A stretch of 64,000 bases of DNA from Bradyrhizobium yuanmingense (GCF_900094575.1 NZ_FMAE01000004.1:434001-498000), one strand, 5' to 3'. Shown: positions 9,401-18,860, counted from the stretch's first letter. The notes: generated from the sequence alone by a model not told the origin. Made by a program: numbers and translations.

Positions 9401-11469
9401 TGCGCAAGGATGAGGCGATGACCGAGCCGGATCGCAACGAGCAGGCAGCGCCGCCGCGCTTGCGCTCGGTCGTCCACGCGATGATCTGGGCCACCGTGCC
9501 CGTTCTGCTGCTGGTGCAATTGCTCGCCTCCGCCGGCGTCGAGGCATCGAGCTTCTGGTCGCAGCTCAGGCAACTCGACGCCCGCATGGCCCGCGTCGCC
9601 GAGAGCCGGGCCGAGCTGATCGCCGAGCCGCTCTGGAAGATGCGCTACGACCAGGTCACGGGCGTGCTCAACGAGATCATGCACGACGAGACCATTGCGG
9701 CGGCGGCCGTCTATGACGATACCGGCGCTGCGATCGCCCGCGTGGTCGCGCGCCCCCAAGGCCAGTCGGTCGCCGAAGTCTCGCACCCGATACACTACAG
9801 CAACGGCAATATGGCCGTTCAGGCCGGCCGCATCGCCATCGCCTATTCGCGTGCGACGCTGTACGCGGATGCGGGCAGCCGCCTGCTGCTGATGCTCGTC
9901 GTCGGGCTGCTGGCAACGTTCGCGACCCTGATCGCCATGCGCATCTCCGCCAACATCTTCATCGGCCGGCCGCTCGCGGCCATGATGTCGGCGATCCAGC
10001 GCAGCAAGCAGGACGGCCGGGCCTATCCGGCCGATGTCACGTCCTCGAACGAATTCGGGCAGCTCGCGCGCGCTTTCAACGCCATGCAGCACACGACGTC
10101 CGGCGCGCTGGACCGGCTCGGGCACATGGCGACGCACGATCCGCTCACCGGGCTGCCGAACCGGCGCTCCCTGACCGAGCGCCTCGCCGTGACGAGCCAG
10201 AATGGAGGCGCGCCGGATACGCTGGTCGCGTTCTGCTTCATCGATCTCGACGACTTCAAGGGCATCAACGACACCTTCGGTCACGAGGCCGGCGATGCGT
10301 TCCTGGTCCAGATTTCGCAGCGCCTTCGTCGCGCGGTCGAAGCCGAGGACTGGGTCGCAAGGCTCGGCGGCGACGAGTTCGTCGTCATTCGCCCCGAGGT
10401 GAGCGACGAGCGGGCCGCGCACGCATTCGCTCAACGCGTGCTCGATGCCATTTCCGAGCCGATCCGCCTCCATGACAAGCAGGTGGTGCCGCGCGCCAGC
10501 ATCGGCCTTGCCGTGCGCCACGCCGACGATCCGGAACTGTCGCATCTGCCGACGCTCGCCGACATCGCGCTCTATCACGCCAAGAGCAAGGCGCCCGGCA
10601 CGGTCGCCGTGCTGGACGAAGCGCTTCAGCGCGACTATCGCCGCCGCAGGGATCTCGAGCTCGCAATTCCCACCGGCTTCGCCGAGGGCCAATTCGAGGT
10701 CTGGTACCAGAGCCAGGTCGATCTCGATAGCCACGAGGTCGTCGGTCTGGAAGCGCTGATCCGCTGGCGCCATCCCGAGCACGGCGTGATCGGCCCCGGC
10801 GAATTCCTGCCGCTGATCGAGCGCAGCGGGAACAATGCGCGGCTGACCCGCTACGTGCTGACCGATGCCTGCCGGGCCTTGCAGCAATTGGCCGCTGCGG
10901 GCAGGCCGCAGCTGCGGATCGCGATCAATCTGCCGCCGTCCGAGCTTGCCGACCACTCGCTCGCCGCCGAGCTGCGCGCGACCTGTGCGCGCTTCGGTGT
11001 CGCGGCATCGATGCTCGAGCTCGAGATCACGGAAGGGTCGCTGATCAACAACATCGCCAGCGCCTCCGAAACGCTGCATCGCCTGCGGCGCCTGGGAGCC
11101 ACGATCGCGCTCGACGATTTCGGCACGGGCTACTCTTCGCTCGCCCATCTGCGCCGGTTTCCGCTCGACAAGGTGAAGATCGACAAGGCGTTCATCAGCG
11201 AGATCCCCGACAGCGCCGAGGACAAGGCCATTGTCGGCGTCATCGCCTCGCTCGCCGCCACGCTGGGACTGACATTGGTCGCCGAAGGCATCGAGCGCGC
11301 CGAGCAGGCGGAGGCCATGCGCGAGATCGGAGTGCGGCTCGGGCAGGGGTTCCTCTATCAGCGGCCGCAGCCACTCGAGGCCGTGCTGCAATGGCTCGAC
11401 GGGCAGCCGGCCGTGGCGAGCCGCGTCGTCTCTGACAGCCCATCGATCACCTCCGAATTCGCCGTCTGA
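9400..11469 (+). CDS. Membrane GGDEF-EAL c-di-GMP enzyme with HAMP
   Basis: A 689-residue bifunctional protein. Order: TM1 (residues ~23-44), a periplasmic domain of about 115 residues, TM2 (~160-187), HAMP (~185-240), GGDEF (intact GGDEF motif near residue 323), EAL (motif GLEALIRW near 450, with IDDFGTGYSSL-type loop and DKVKIDKAFI present). Both catalytic signatures look intact, so synthesis and hydrolysis of c-di-GMP are both possible. Its start overlaps the stop of the binding-protein gene, which probably supplies the ligand-bound partner for the periplasmic domain. A second ATG lies six codons in. Confidence 0.93.
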   Translation: MRKDEAMTEPDRNEQAAPPRLRSVVHAMIWATVPVLLLVQLLASAGVEASSFWSQLRQLDARMARVAESRAELIAEPLWKMRYDQVTGVLNEIMHDETIAAAAVYDDTGAAIARVVARPQGQSVAEVSHPIHYSNGNMAVQAGRIAIAYSRATLYADAGSRLLLMLVVGLLATFATLIAMRISANIFIGRPLAAMMSAIQRSKQDGRAYPADVTSSNEFGQLARAFNAMQHTTSGALDRLGHMATHDPLTGLPNRRSLTERLAVTSQNGGAPDTLVAFCFIDLDDFKGINDTFGHEAGDAFLVQISQRLRRAVEAEDWVARLGGDEFVVIRPEVSDERAAHAFAQRVLDAISEPIRLHDKQVVPRASIGLAVRHADDPELSHLPTLADIALYHAKSKAPGTVAVLDEALQRDYRRRRDLELAIPTGFAEGQFEVWYQSQVDLDSHEVVGLEALIRWRHPEHGVIGPGEFLPLIERSGNNARLTRYVLTDACRALQQLAAAGRPQLRIAINLPPSELADHSLAAELRATCARFGVAASMLELEITEGSLINNIASASETLHRLRRLGATIALDDFGTGYSSLAHLRRFPLDKVKIDKAFISEIPDSAEDKAIVGVIASLAATLGLTLVAEGIERAEQAEAMREIGVRLGQGFLYQRPQPLEAVLQWLDGQPAVASRVVSDSPSITSEFAV

Positions 11470-11481
11470 GTTGCGGCTGGG

Positions 11482-12207
11482 TCACGGCTGCGTTGCGGTC
11501 CAGAGCATCGAGAGCCCCGCTGCGATCATGATCGCGTCCATCAGCAGGCGGAAGGTTTCCGGCCTCAGATGCAGCACGAAGCGTTTGGCGATGAAGGCGC
11601 CCGACATCAGTGAGGCGCCCGCGATCAGACCCTTGATGAAGACCTGCCCGGTCAGGGCGCCGAAACGCCCGAAAGTCACCGACTTCGCGAAATAGAGCCC
11701 CAGCGAGGAGGCCGCTTCGGTGGCGAGGAACGCGCCCTTGGACAGGCCATAGAACAAGAACAAGGGCACGCTGAGCGGCCCGGTCGAGACCACGATGCCG
11801 GTGAGATAGCCGATCAGCGCGCCGCCGATGGCGAGATGCCAGAGATTGGCCTTGAGCTCGTGCCGCGCCAGAAAGTGCCGCACCGGCACCATCGCGATCA
11901 GGAAGAGGCCGATGGTGAGATCGACGGCATGCGAGGGCAGTGCCAGCAGCGTCCGCGCGCCGAGCGCCGCCGCCGGGATGCCCGTGACCGAATAGGCCGC
12001 GCAGGCCCGCCAATCGACCTCGCGCCACCAGGCCAGGATCCGCGAAAAATTCGCCATGACGGAGGCCACCGCCATGATCGGCACGGCCTCCTTCGGCCCA
12101 TAGGCATAGACCAGCACCGGCATCAGCATGATCGACGAGCCGGTGCCGACGATGCCGGAGATGGTGCCGGCGACGAGGCCGACGGCGAGGACGAAGAGAA
12201 AGGCCAA
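11482..12207 (-). CDS. TauE/SafE-family membrane permease
   Basis: A 241-residue integral membrane protein with 7-8 hydrophobic segments. It opens FLFVLAVGLVAGTISGIVGTGSSIMLMPVLV, the duplicated glycine-rich repeat of the TauE/SafE (DUF81) family. Family members export or import organosulfonates, sulfite or small organic acids. It follows the ribokinase gene on the same strand with a gap of about 57 nt, so it may be the last gene of that operon or independent. Confidence 0.87.
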   Translation of the reverse strand: MAFLFVLAVGLVAGTISGIVGTGSSIMLMPVLVYAYGPKEAVPIMAVASVMANFSRILAWWREVDWRACAAYSVTGIPAAALGARTLLALPSHAVDLTIGLFLIAMVPVRHFLARHELKANLWHLAIGGALIGYLTGIVVSTGPLSVPLFLFYGLSKGAFLATEAASSLGLYFAKSVTFGRFGALTGQVFIKGLIAGASLMSGAFIAKRFVLHLRPETFRLLMDAIMIAAGLSMLWTATQP

Positions 12208-12264
12208 AACAGCCTCCAGGAATCGGGAGAGTTTAGCCGCGGGCAGCGATGCGGGCGATCAGTC

Positions 12265-13182
12265 CTACGCGAGGGAGCCCATCGCGCTGCGCATGGGCAT
12301 GCCGGTCTGGGCGCCGGCCTTGAGGCATTTCAAAGCCGCCGCTTCGCAACTCACTTCGAGCGCGCGTTGCAGCGACACGCCTTCGCTGATCATCGCCGCA
12401 AAGGCGCCGACGAAGGTGTCGCCGGCGCCGGTCGTGTCCACCGGCGTGATGCGCTGGGCGGGCGCCCGCAGGCGGGTGCCTTCCGCCGTCACGGCGAGCG
12501 CGCCTTGTGCGCCGGCGGTGACAATGCAGGTGAGGTTGCCGGACTTCGCGAGTCCGGCGCTTGCGGCTTCGTAGTCGGCGGACGCCAGGCCGATGGCGGT
12601 GGCGGCGTCGCGCGCCTCGTGCTCGTTGACGAGGAGATAGTCGGTAACGGCGAGAAGCTCGGTGACCATCTCACGCGTCATCTGCTCCGGAACGGGTGCA
12701 AGGTTCCAGATGACGGTGCCGGAGGCCGCGGCGGTTCTTCGGGCAGCTTCCAGCGCGTGCGCAAAGGGCACCTCCATCTGAAGCACTAGTACGGTGCCCA
12801 AATTGAACAGCTCGCTCGCAAGATCGCCGGCACGCGCCGTCATGTTGGCGCCGCTCGCCACCGTGATTGCGTTCTCGCCGGCCTGATCGACGGTGATGAA
12901 AGCGCAGCCGGTCGGCTCGTCGGCTCTGATGACGCGGTCGGCGTCGACGCCGTTGGCTCTGAGGTTCTCGATCGCGCTGTCGCCAAATCCGTCCCGGCCG
13001 ACGCGGCCAGCCATGCTCACGCGTCCAGGCCCGGCGATCCGCGCGGCGGCAACGGCCTGATTGGCACCCTTGCCGCCGAAATGCGTCCGGTAGGACGGCG
13101 CCAGCACCGTTCGGCCGGGACCTGGAATCACCGGGACCTGCGCGACCAGATCGATGTTTAGCGATCCGAACACCAGGATCAT
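12265..13182 (-). CDS. rbsK: Ribokinase-type PfkB sugar kinase
   Basis: A 305-residue PfkB-family kinase. The N-terminal signature is GSLNIDLVAQVPVIPGPG followed by FGGKGANQAVAAARI. The C-terminal PfkB signature with the catalytic Asp is DTTGAGDTFVGAFAA near residue 250. Ribokinase phosphorylates ribose at O5 and is the closest match by style. Here it sits 12 nt behind rpiB within a transporter operon, so the physiological substrate could be another pentose or a sugar acid. Confidence 0.88.
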   Translation of the reverse strand: MILVFGSLNIDLVAQVPVIPGPGRTVLAPSYRTHFGGKGANQAVAAARIAGPGRVSMAGRVGRDGFGDSAIENLRANGVDADRVIRADEPTGCAFITVDQAGENAITVASGANMTARAGDLASELFNLGTVLVLQMEVPFAHALEAARRTAAASGTVIWNLAPVPEQMTREMVTELLAVTDYLLVNEHEARDAATAIGLASADYEAASAGLAKSGNLTCIVTAGAQGALAVTAEGTRLRAPAQRITPVDTTGAGDTFVGAFAAMISEGVSLQRALEVSCEAAALKCLKAGAQTGMPMRSAMGSLA

Positions 13183-13194
13183 GGCGGAGAGCCC

Positions 13195-13641
13195 TCAGCC
13201 TTCCTCGTCCATGACGCGCAGCTTCTCGACGCGGCGGCGGAAATCCTCGTCGGTGGAGAATTCGGCGGACAGGTACGACGACACGAGATCGACAGCGAGC
13301 CAGGCGCCGACGATCTGCGCGCCGATGCACATGACGTTGACGTCGTCATGCTCGACGCTCTGATGCGCGGAGTGGACGTCGTGGCAGACCGCGGCGCGGA
13401 TGCCCTTCATCTTGTTGGCGGCGATCGAGGCGCCAACGCCGGTGCCGCACACCATGATGCCGCGCGCGGCTTCGCCCGACGTCACCTTCGCCGCCACGGC
13501 GCGGGCGATGTCGGGGAAATCCACCGGCTTGTCGTCATAGGAGCCGACGTCGATGACCTCGTGGCCGAGCTTGCGGATGTGGTCGATGACGGTCTGTTTG
13601 AGCGGCCAGCCGGCGTGGTCGGATCCGATGACGAGACGCAT
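13195..13641 (-). CDS. rpiB: Ribose-5-phosphate isomerase B family (RpiB/LacAB)
   Basis: A 148-residue RpiB/LacAB-family sugar-phosphate isomerase. The start at 13641 is supported by AAGGA about 8 nt upstream and gives the standard N-terminus MRLVIGSDHAGWPLKQ. The active-site Cys region is VCGTGVGASIAANK, and HDVHSAHQSVEHDDVNVMC follows. The family interconverts aldose and ketose phosphates. The neighbouring ribokinase suggests it works on the kinase product. The frame extends 18 codons further upstream without support. Confidence 0.92.
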   Translation of the reverse strand: MRLVIGSDHAGWPLKQTVIDHIRKLGHEVIDVGSYDDKPVDFPDIARAVAAKVTSGEAARGIMVCGTGVGASIAANKMKGIRAAVCHDVHSAHQSVEHDDVNVMCIGAQIVGAWLAVDLVSSYLSAEFSTDEDFRRRVEKLRVMDEEG

Positions 13642-13713
13642 TCTTTGTCCTTCTTGATCTTTGCATTGATCGTGACAGCCGCGCGCGGCTGTCACGATGT
13701 CTTTCCCCGTGGT

Positions 13714-14508
13714 TCAGCTGCGCATGTCCGCCGGCAGATCGACGCCGTGGAATTTCTTGTAGATGGCGTTGAGCTTGCCGTTCTTGACGTTGTCGGTGAT
13801 CCAGGCGTTGAGCTTGTCCATCAGCGGCTGCTCACCCTTCTTCAGGCCGATCGCGAGGTCGAAGGTCGCCAGCGGAATCCGGGACTCGAACACGCGCGAG
13901 GGATTCTTCACGCCGATCTGGTTGATGATTGTCGCGGACGAGCCGACGCAGTCGACCTGGCCCGACACCGCCGCCGTCACCATGGTGGCATCGTCGTCAT
14001 AGCGTGCGATCTTGAGGTCCTTGTCCTTCATGTTGGACAAGGTTGTGTCCTGCGTGGTGCCGCGCGAGACGCCGATCGACTTGTCCTTCAGGTCCGGCCA
14101 GTCCTTCACGGTCGACGATTTCAGGCAGCCGACGTCGGATTGCAGCGTCGCATAGCGCTTGGTGAAGTCGATCACCTTGGCACGCTCGGCCGTCACCGAC
14201 AGGGTCGAGATGATGATGTCGGCCTTGCCGGTCAGGACGTTCGGGATGCGGGTCGCACCGGTGGTCTGGATGAATTCCAGCTCGAGGCCCCAATCCTTGG
14301 CGAGCATCTGCGCCACTTCGACATCGGAGCCCGTCGGCTTCATGGTGGAATCCATCATGCCCGAGGGCGGGATGGCGAGGTCGGTCGATATGCGGATCTT
14401 CTTCGCCTTCATGATGTCGTCGAGCAGATCGGCCGACGCGGGCGTTGCCGCCATCATGATGAGGCCGCACAACGCGGCGGCAGTCCCCAGCACCATTCTG
14501 TTGGTCAT
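13714..14508 (-). CDS. Polar amino acid-type ABC transporter substrate-binding protein
   Basis: A 264-residue SBP_bac_3 (PAAT) protein with a signal peptide (AALCGLIMMAATPASA). Mature features include KIRISTDLAIPPSG, the GSDVEVAQMLAKDWG segment and KADIIISTLSVTAERAKVIDF, all canonical for HisJ/GlnH-type proteins. It is encoded directly downstream of its ATPase and two permeases. The class normally binds amino acids, but the enzyme genes around it are sugar-phosphate enzymes, so the ligand is open. Confidence 0.93.
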   Translation of the reverse strand: MTNRMVLGTAAALCGLIMMAATPASADLLDDIMKAKKIRISTDLAIPPSGMMDSTMKPTGSDVEVAQMLAKDWGLELEFIQTTGATRIPNVLTGKADIIISTLSVTAERAKVIDFTKRYATLQSDVGCLKSSTVKDWPDLKDKSIGVSRGTTQDTTLSNMKDKDLKIARYDDDATMVTAAVSGQVDCVGSSATIINQIGVKNPSRVFESRIPLATFDLAIGLKKGEQPLMDKLNAWITDNVKNGKLNAIYKKFHGVDLPADMRS

Positions 14509-14529
14509 CCCTTGGTTCTCCTCTCCCTG

Positions 14530-15288
14530 TTATGATTTTAGGTTCCCCGTCCCCACGAATTGCGTGAGTTCGGGCGTGGTCGGCGACGTCAGGATCGAGG
14601 CAGGTCCGGTCTCGTGGACCTTGCCTCGATGCATGAACACGATCCGGTCGGCGATGCCCTTGGCGAAGCCCATTTCGTGGGTAACCATCACCATGGTCAT
14701 GCCGTCAGCCGCGAGCTGTTCGATCACCTTCAGCACTTCGCCGGTGAGTTCGGGATCGAGCGCGGAGGTGACCTCGTCGAACAGCATCACCTTCGGCTGC
14801 ATGGCGAGCGAGCGGGCGATTGCGGCGCGCTGCTGCTGGCCGCCCGAGAGCTGCTCGGGATAGGCGTGCAGCTTTTCATCCAGCCCGACCTGCGCCAGAA
14901 CTTTTCGTGCGAGATCCTTGGCCTGCGACGTCGCCATGCCCTTCACCGCGCAGGGCGCGAGCGTGATGTTCTGCTCGATGGTGAGGTGCGGAAACAGATT
15001 GTAGCTCTGGAACACGATGCCGACGTCCTGGCGTAGCGCACGCAAGTTCACGTCGGGACGGTCGACGCGATGCCCGCAGACCACGATCTGGCCGCCGTCG
15101 ACCTTCTCGAAGCGGTCGATGCAGCGCAGCGCCGTGCTCTTGCCGGAGCCGGAGCGGCCGATCAGGGCGAGCACCTCGCCACGTGCAACGGCAAAGGAGA
15201 CGCCGTCGAGCACGCGGAGCGCGCCAAAGCTCTTCTGCACGTTGTGGAGCGACACGATCGGTTCGGAGGAGGGGGCGTTTTGCTGCAT
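14530..15288 (-). CDS. Polar amino acid-type ABC transporter ATP-binding protein
   Basis: A 252-residue ABC ATPase of the GlnQ/HisP class. Walker A is [12 protein letters not shown], the signature is [18 protein letters not shown], Walker B is [15 protein letters not shown], and the switch His lies in [11 protein letters not shown]. The ATG at 15288 begins one base after the upstream permease stop; a start ten codons further upstream would overlap that gene. It powers the permease pair encoded immediately before it. Confidence 0.95.
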   Translation of the reverse strand: MQQNAPSSEPIVSLHNVQKSFGALRVLDGVSFAVARGEVLALIGRSGSGKSTALRCIDRFEKVDGGQIVVCGHRVDRPDVNLRALRQDVGIVFQSYNLFPHLTIEQNITLAPCAVKGMATSQAKDLARKVLAQVGLDEKLHAYPEQLSGGQQQRAAIARSLAMQPKVMLFDEVTSALDPELTGEVLKVIEQLAADGMTMVMVTHEMGFAKGIADRIVFMHRGKVHETGPASILTSPTTPELTQFVGTGNLKS

Positions 15289-15289
15289 G

Positions 15290-15964
15290 TCAGGCTGGCG
15301 CGAGGTTGGACCTGCCACGTCCCATCCGCCGTTCCAGCCTCTGGCTGAACAGCGACAGGGGATAGCACATGGCGAAGTAGGTGACGGCGATGATGGCGTA
15401 GATGGCGAACGGTTCGAACAGCGAGTTGTTGACGATCTGGCCTGAGCGCATCAGCTCGACGAAGCCGACCACGGACGCGAGCGAGGTGTTCTTGATGATC
15501 TGCACCATGAAGCCGACGGTCGGCGGCGTCGCGATGCGGATCGCCTGCGGCAGGATCACCTTGACCATGCGCTGGGTGCGGCTCAGCGCCAGGCCTTCGG
15601 CGGCTTCCCATTGCGGCTTCGGCACAGACTGGATGCAGCCGCGCCAGATCTCGCCGAGATAGGCCGCGACGTAGAGCGTCAGCGAGGCACCGGCCGCGAC
15701 CAGCGGCGAGACCTTCAGGCCGATCGCGGCAATACCGAAATAGCCGAGGAACAGGATGACGAGCAGCGGCGTGCCCTGGATCAACTGGACATAGATCGCA
15801 CTGGCGAGCCGCACCGATTTCAGCGGCGAGATGCGCGCCAGTGCGATCACGAAGCCGACGATGCCGCCGCCGATCAGCGCGATCAGCGACAGACCGATGG
15901 TCCACAGCGCGCCCTGGCCGAGGAACATCAGGTGATTGATGTTGAGATGTCCGCCCATGGTCAT
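15290..15964 (-). CDS. Polar amino acid-type ABC transporter permease (first of pair)
   Basis: A 224-residue HisMQ-type permease with five predicted helices and the EAA loop ([22 protein letters not shown]). The start at 15964 ([12 protein letters not shown]) is chosen because it begins one base after the preceding permease's stop; further upstream codons overlap that gene and lack membrane character. It forms a heterodimer with the neighbouring permease. Confidence 0.93.
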   Translation of the reverse strand: MTMGGHLNINHLMFLGQGALWTIGLSLIALIGGGIVGFVIALARISPLKSVRLASAIYVQLIQGTPLLVILFLGYFGIAAIGLKVSPLVAAGASLTLYVAAYLGEIWRGCIQSVPKPQWEAAEGLALSRTQRMVKVILPQAIRIATPPTVGFMVQIIKNTSLASVVGFVELMRSGQIVNNSLFEPFAIYAIIAVTYFAMCYPLSLFSQRLERRMGRGRSNLAPA

Positions 15965-15965
15965 C

Positions 15966-16649
15966 TCACAACGGCGTGCCGAGCCGGCGCCGGCGCGGAA
16001 ACAGGAGGAGGCCGAGGCCCCAGAAGCCGGCACGCATCACCAGCGACAGGATGACGTAGAGCACGGCGACGATGATGTAGGTCTCGAACGCGCGATAGGT
16101 GTCCGACTGGATGTAGTTGGCGACCGCGGTGAGCTCCTCGGCCGAGATCTGCGAGCAGACCGAGGAGGCCAGCATCAGGAGCACGAACTGGCTGGTGAGC
16201 GCAGGATAGACCTTCTCGACCGCCGGCAGCAGGATGATGTGCCAGTAGATCTGGAAGCGCGACAGCGCCAGCCCCTCGGCGGCCTCGATCTGCCCGCGCG
16301 GGATCGCCTCGAAGCCGGCCCGCATGATCTCAGCGGTGTAGGCGCCGACATTGATGGTCAGCGCCGCCACCGCCACCGTGAAGGCGGAGTATTTCAGGCC
16401 GAGGCTGGCGAGGCCGAAATAGACCAGGAAGATCTGCACCAGCAGCGGGGTGTTGCGGATGGTCTCGACATAGACTTTGCAGGCACCTGCAATCAGCGAA
16501 TTGTGTGTGCCGCGTCCGACCGCCGCGAGCGTGCCGAGCAAAGCGCCTAGCACGGTCGCGAAGAATGCCAACTCAAGCGTGAGGACGGCGCCGGCCAGAA
16601 AGCTCGGCCAACGCTCCAGCACTGCGGGAAAGTCGAGTTGGAGGCTCAT
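15966..16649 (-). CDS. Polar amino acid-type ABC transporter permease (second of pair)
   Basis: A 227-residue HisMQ-family permease starting MSLQLDFPAVLERWP. It has the family N-terminal segment LTLELAFFATVLGALLGTL and the ATPase-contact EAA loop [20 protein letters not shown]. It is paralogous to the permease encoded directly after it, and the two gene ends nearly touch. It lies 10 nt behind the dehydrogenase gene, within one operon. Confidence 0.93.
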   Translation of the reverse strand: MSLQLDFPAVLERWPSFLAGAVLTLELAFFATVLGALLGTLAAVGRGTHNSLIAGACKVYVETIRNTPLLVQIFLVYFGLASLGLKYSAFTVAVAALTINVGAYTAEIMRAGFEAIPRGQIEAAEGLALSRFQIYWHIILLPAVEKVYPALTSQFVLLMLASSVCSQISAEELTAVANYIQSDTYRAFETYIIVAVLYVILSLVMRAGFWGLGLLLFPRRRRLGTPL

Positions 16650-16659
16650 CGTTCCAGGG

Positions 16660-17559
16660 TCAGCCGGTGGTCTGGTTGGTCATGCGGTCATAGACGCGGA
16701 ACAGCGCTTGGTTGCCGTTGCTGCCTTCGCCATGGGCGCGCGCGTCGACATATTGGCTGGTGACGAGCGCGGTGCCAGGCAGGGGCACGTTCAGGGCCTG
16801 TGCGTGCTCCTGCACCAGGCGAAGGTCTTTGAGCTGCAGATCGATCCGGAAGCCCGCGGAAACGTCGCCGGCGATCATCGCGGGGCCGAGCTTGTCCAGC
16901 ATCCAGGAAGCGGCGGAGCCGCCGAGCAGCACCCGGCGGAGCAGGTTGAGATCGAGGCCCGAAGCGCGGCCGAGCGCGAGCGCCTCGCAGATCGCCTGGA
17001 TGTTGATGCCGCAGATCAGCTGATTGCAGAGCTTGACGGTCTGGCCGGCGCCGGATGCGCCGACATGGGTGATGGTCGTGCCCATCGCGCGGAAGAACGG
17101 CTCGGCCTTGGCGAACGTGTCCGCATCGCCGCCGGCCATGATCGAGAGCGCGGCGTTCCTGGCGCCCACCGGCCCGCCGGAGACCGGCGCGTCGATGAAG
17201 CCGACGCCTGTCTTCTGCAGGTCCGAATGGATGCGGCGGACGGCGACCGGCGAGATCGTGCTCATGTCGACGATCAGCTTGCCCGGCGGCGGGGAATTCA
17301 GCAGGCCCTGCTCGCCGTAGATCGTCGCCTCGACGTGCGGCGTGTCGGGCAGCATGGTGATGACGATATCGGTGCCTTGCGCGGCATCGGCAGGGCTTTT
17401 GGCACGCGTCGCGCCTTCCTTGACGCTGTCGGCCAGCGCGGCTTCGTTCAGATCGAAGACGCGGACCGCGTGGCCCGCCGCCTGCAGGTTGCGCACCATC
17501 TCCCGCCCCATCGTGCCGATGCCGATGAAGCCGACCTTGCCCTTGTCGTTCCGTCCCAT
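16660..17559 (-). CDS. Beta-hydroxyacid dehydrogenase (HIBADH/GarR family)
   Basis: A 299-residue NAD(P)-dependent dehydrogenase. The Rossmann motif is GFIGIGTMGREMVRNL, the substrate-binding signature is FIDAPVSGGPVGAR near residue 120, and the catalytic Lys lies in GAGQTVKLCNQLI near 170. Relatives include 3-hydroxyisobutyrate dehydrogenase and tartronate semialdehyde reductase. Position as the first structural gene behind the GntR regulator suggests it oxidises or reduces the imported compound or a breakdown product. Substrate not assignable. Confidence 0.9.
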   Translation of the reverse strand: MGRNDKGKVGFIGIGTMGREMVRNLQAAGHAVRVFDLNEAALADSVKEGATRAKSPADAAQGTDIVITMLPDTPHVEATIYGEQGLLNSPPPGKLIVDMSTISPVAVRRIHSDLQKTGVGFIDAPVSGGPVGARNAALSIMAGGDADTFAKAEPFFRAMGTTITHVGASGAGQTVKLCNQLICGINIQAICEALALGRASGLDLNLLRRVLLGGSAASWMLDKLGPAMIAGDVSAGFRIDLQLKDLRLVQEHAQALNVPLPGTALVTSQYVDARAHGEGSNGNQALFRVYDRMTNQTTG

Positions 17560-17613
17560 GTCGTCAGTCCGTTTCTTGTTTAATTGGCGTCTTGATTGAA
17601 GGGCTGTGCGCGA

Positions 17614-18354
17614 TCAGCCCGAGGCACTTGTCTTGTCGATGTCGCCGACGACGGCGCGTCTGCGGTATTCGTCGCCGATGGCGAAATGCTTGCGCAGCGT
17701 CGCATCCGCGCGCTCGGGATCGCGCGCAATGAGGGCTTCGAAGATGCGGCGGTGATCGTCGACAAGGTAGGTCTTCATCGACGGGAAGGCCTGCACCAGC
17801 TCGCGGCGGCTGCGATGCGAATGTGTCAACAGGCCCGCCATGGAGGCGTGCAGCACGCTCAGCGTCTCCGAATGTGAGGCGACGACGATCGCGCGGTGGA
17901 AGTCGAAATCGGCCATGCCGCCGGCATCGGCTTCGTCGATGGTCTCGCCGATCTTCGTCAGCGCGCGCTGCAGCCGTTCGAAATCGGCGATGTTGGCGCG
18001 CTCGCAGGCGAGCCGGATCGCCTGGCATTCGATCGCGACGCGCGCCTGCATGACGTCCTCGAGCATGTCGGCCTGCTGGGCGAGGGCGAAGGTGAAGAAG
18101 TCGTTCAGCACCGAGACATCTGGCCGCGTCACGACGGTGCCGATGCGGTCGCGGATCTCGACGATCCCGAGGACGGTGAGGGCGCGCAGCGCCTCGCGGA
18201 CGATTGGCCGGCTGACGCCGAGCAGGGTGGCGAGCTCGCGCTCCGAAATCAGGCGGTCGCCCGGCCTGAGCGAGCCGGTAAGCAGGCGCTCGCGCAGGAA
18301 GGCAAACACCTTCTCGAACCCCTTTTCGCCGTCGGCGGCTCGCTTGAACTCCAT
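17614..18354 (-). CDS. GntR-family (FadR/FCD) transcriptional regulator
   Basis: A 246-residue regulator with an N-terminal winged helix (LRPGDRLISERELATLLGVSR, then VREALRALTVLGIVEI) and a C-terminal FCD ligand domain, including the metal-binding-type region DFDFHRAIVVASHSE. It is the first gene of the catabolic operon on the minus strand. An operator-like palindrome sits 12 nt upstream of its start, so autoregulation and control of the operon are likely. FCD regulators usually respond to organic or sugar acids. Confidence 0.93.
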   Translation of the reverse strand: MEFKRAADGEKGFEKVFAFLRERLLTGSLRPGDRLISERELATLLGVSRPIVREALRALTVLGIVEIRDRIGTVVTRPDVSVLNDFFTFALAQQADMLEDVMQARVAIECQAIRLACERANIADFERLQRALTKIGETIDEADAGGMADFDFHRAIVVASHSETLSVLHASMAGLLTHSHRSRRELVQAFPSMKTYLVDDHRRIFEALIARDPERADATLRKHFAIGDEYRRRAVVGDIDKTSASG

Positions 18355-18365
18355 CCCCGTCTCTT

Positions 18366-18387
18366 TGGTCTGATCGTGGTCAGACCA
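18366..18387. promoter_or_regulatory. Likely GntR (FadR-type) operator
   Basis: The sequence TGGTCTGA-N6-TCAGACCA is a perfect inverted repeat. Within it TGGTCAGACCA is itself an 11-bp palindrome, matching the TGGTCnGACCA core known for FCD-type GntR regulators. It is 12 nt upstream of the gntR start codon, a position suited to autorepression. Confidence 0.75.
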
Positions 18388-18521
18388 GTATGCTTACCAG
18401 GCCGCGGAGGTCAAGAGGCTTCCCTCCGAGGGATCAGCGGGGCGAGCTCGATCGCGGAGCACCGCAATGATGAGGCTTCATGGCGCCGCGCCGGCTCGGT
18501 TTGCATCTTTCGTCTGACGGC

Positions 18522-18722
18522 TCAGCCTTGAACGTTCCGACCGGCTCTCCTCGCGTGCTCCTGATGTTCGACGGACGCAAGGAGCTCCAGTTGGCTCGCC
18601 AGAGCGAGATAGGCGTTGGAAACGCTCAGAAGCACATTGGCGAGGCGCTTCGCCGATGTGGCATCATTCGCGCGCGCTCGATATTGCTCCGCAAGCTTGC
18701 GACAATCGTCGGGTTTGAGCAT
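18522..18722 (-). CDS. Small hypothetical protein, 66 aa
   Basis: A short helical protein, MLKPDDCRKLAEQYRARAND onward, rich in Ala, Arg and Leu, with no signal peptide or membrane segment. A GGGGG tract precedes its ATG by a few bases. The pattern CRKLAEQYRARA followed by a second helix recurs, from memory, in many small Bradyrhizobium proteins of unknown role. It stands alone between the GntR regulator and the divergent K+ channel gene. No function can be inferred. Confidence 0.6.
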   Translation of the reverse strand: MLKPDDCRKLAEQYRARANDATSAKRLANVLLSVSNAYLALASQLELLASVEHQEHARRAGRNVQG

Positions 18723-18860
18723 TCAGCCCCCAAAGAGAGCTGAACACCGCGTCGCGGTCCGGGTTCCTAATCGCGAGGCCCACTCTAGCTATACAGACGT
18801 CGTCGGTTGCGGCACACGCTCCGAGTTGCCATCATCCGTGCAAACCGCGATCATGGTGCA

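Noticed and set aside
9334..11391. A 685-codon minus-strand frame opposite the GGDEF-EAL gene
   Set aside because: It is the mirror of a gene with intact GGDEF and EAL motifs; no signal, domain or ribosome site.
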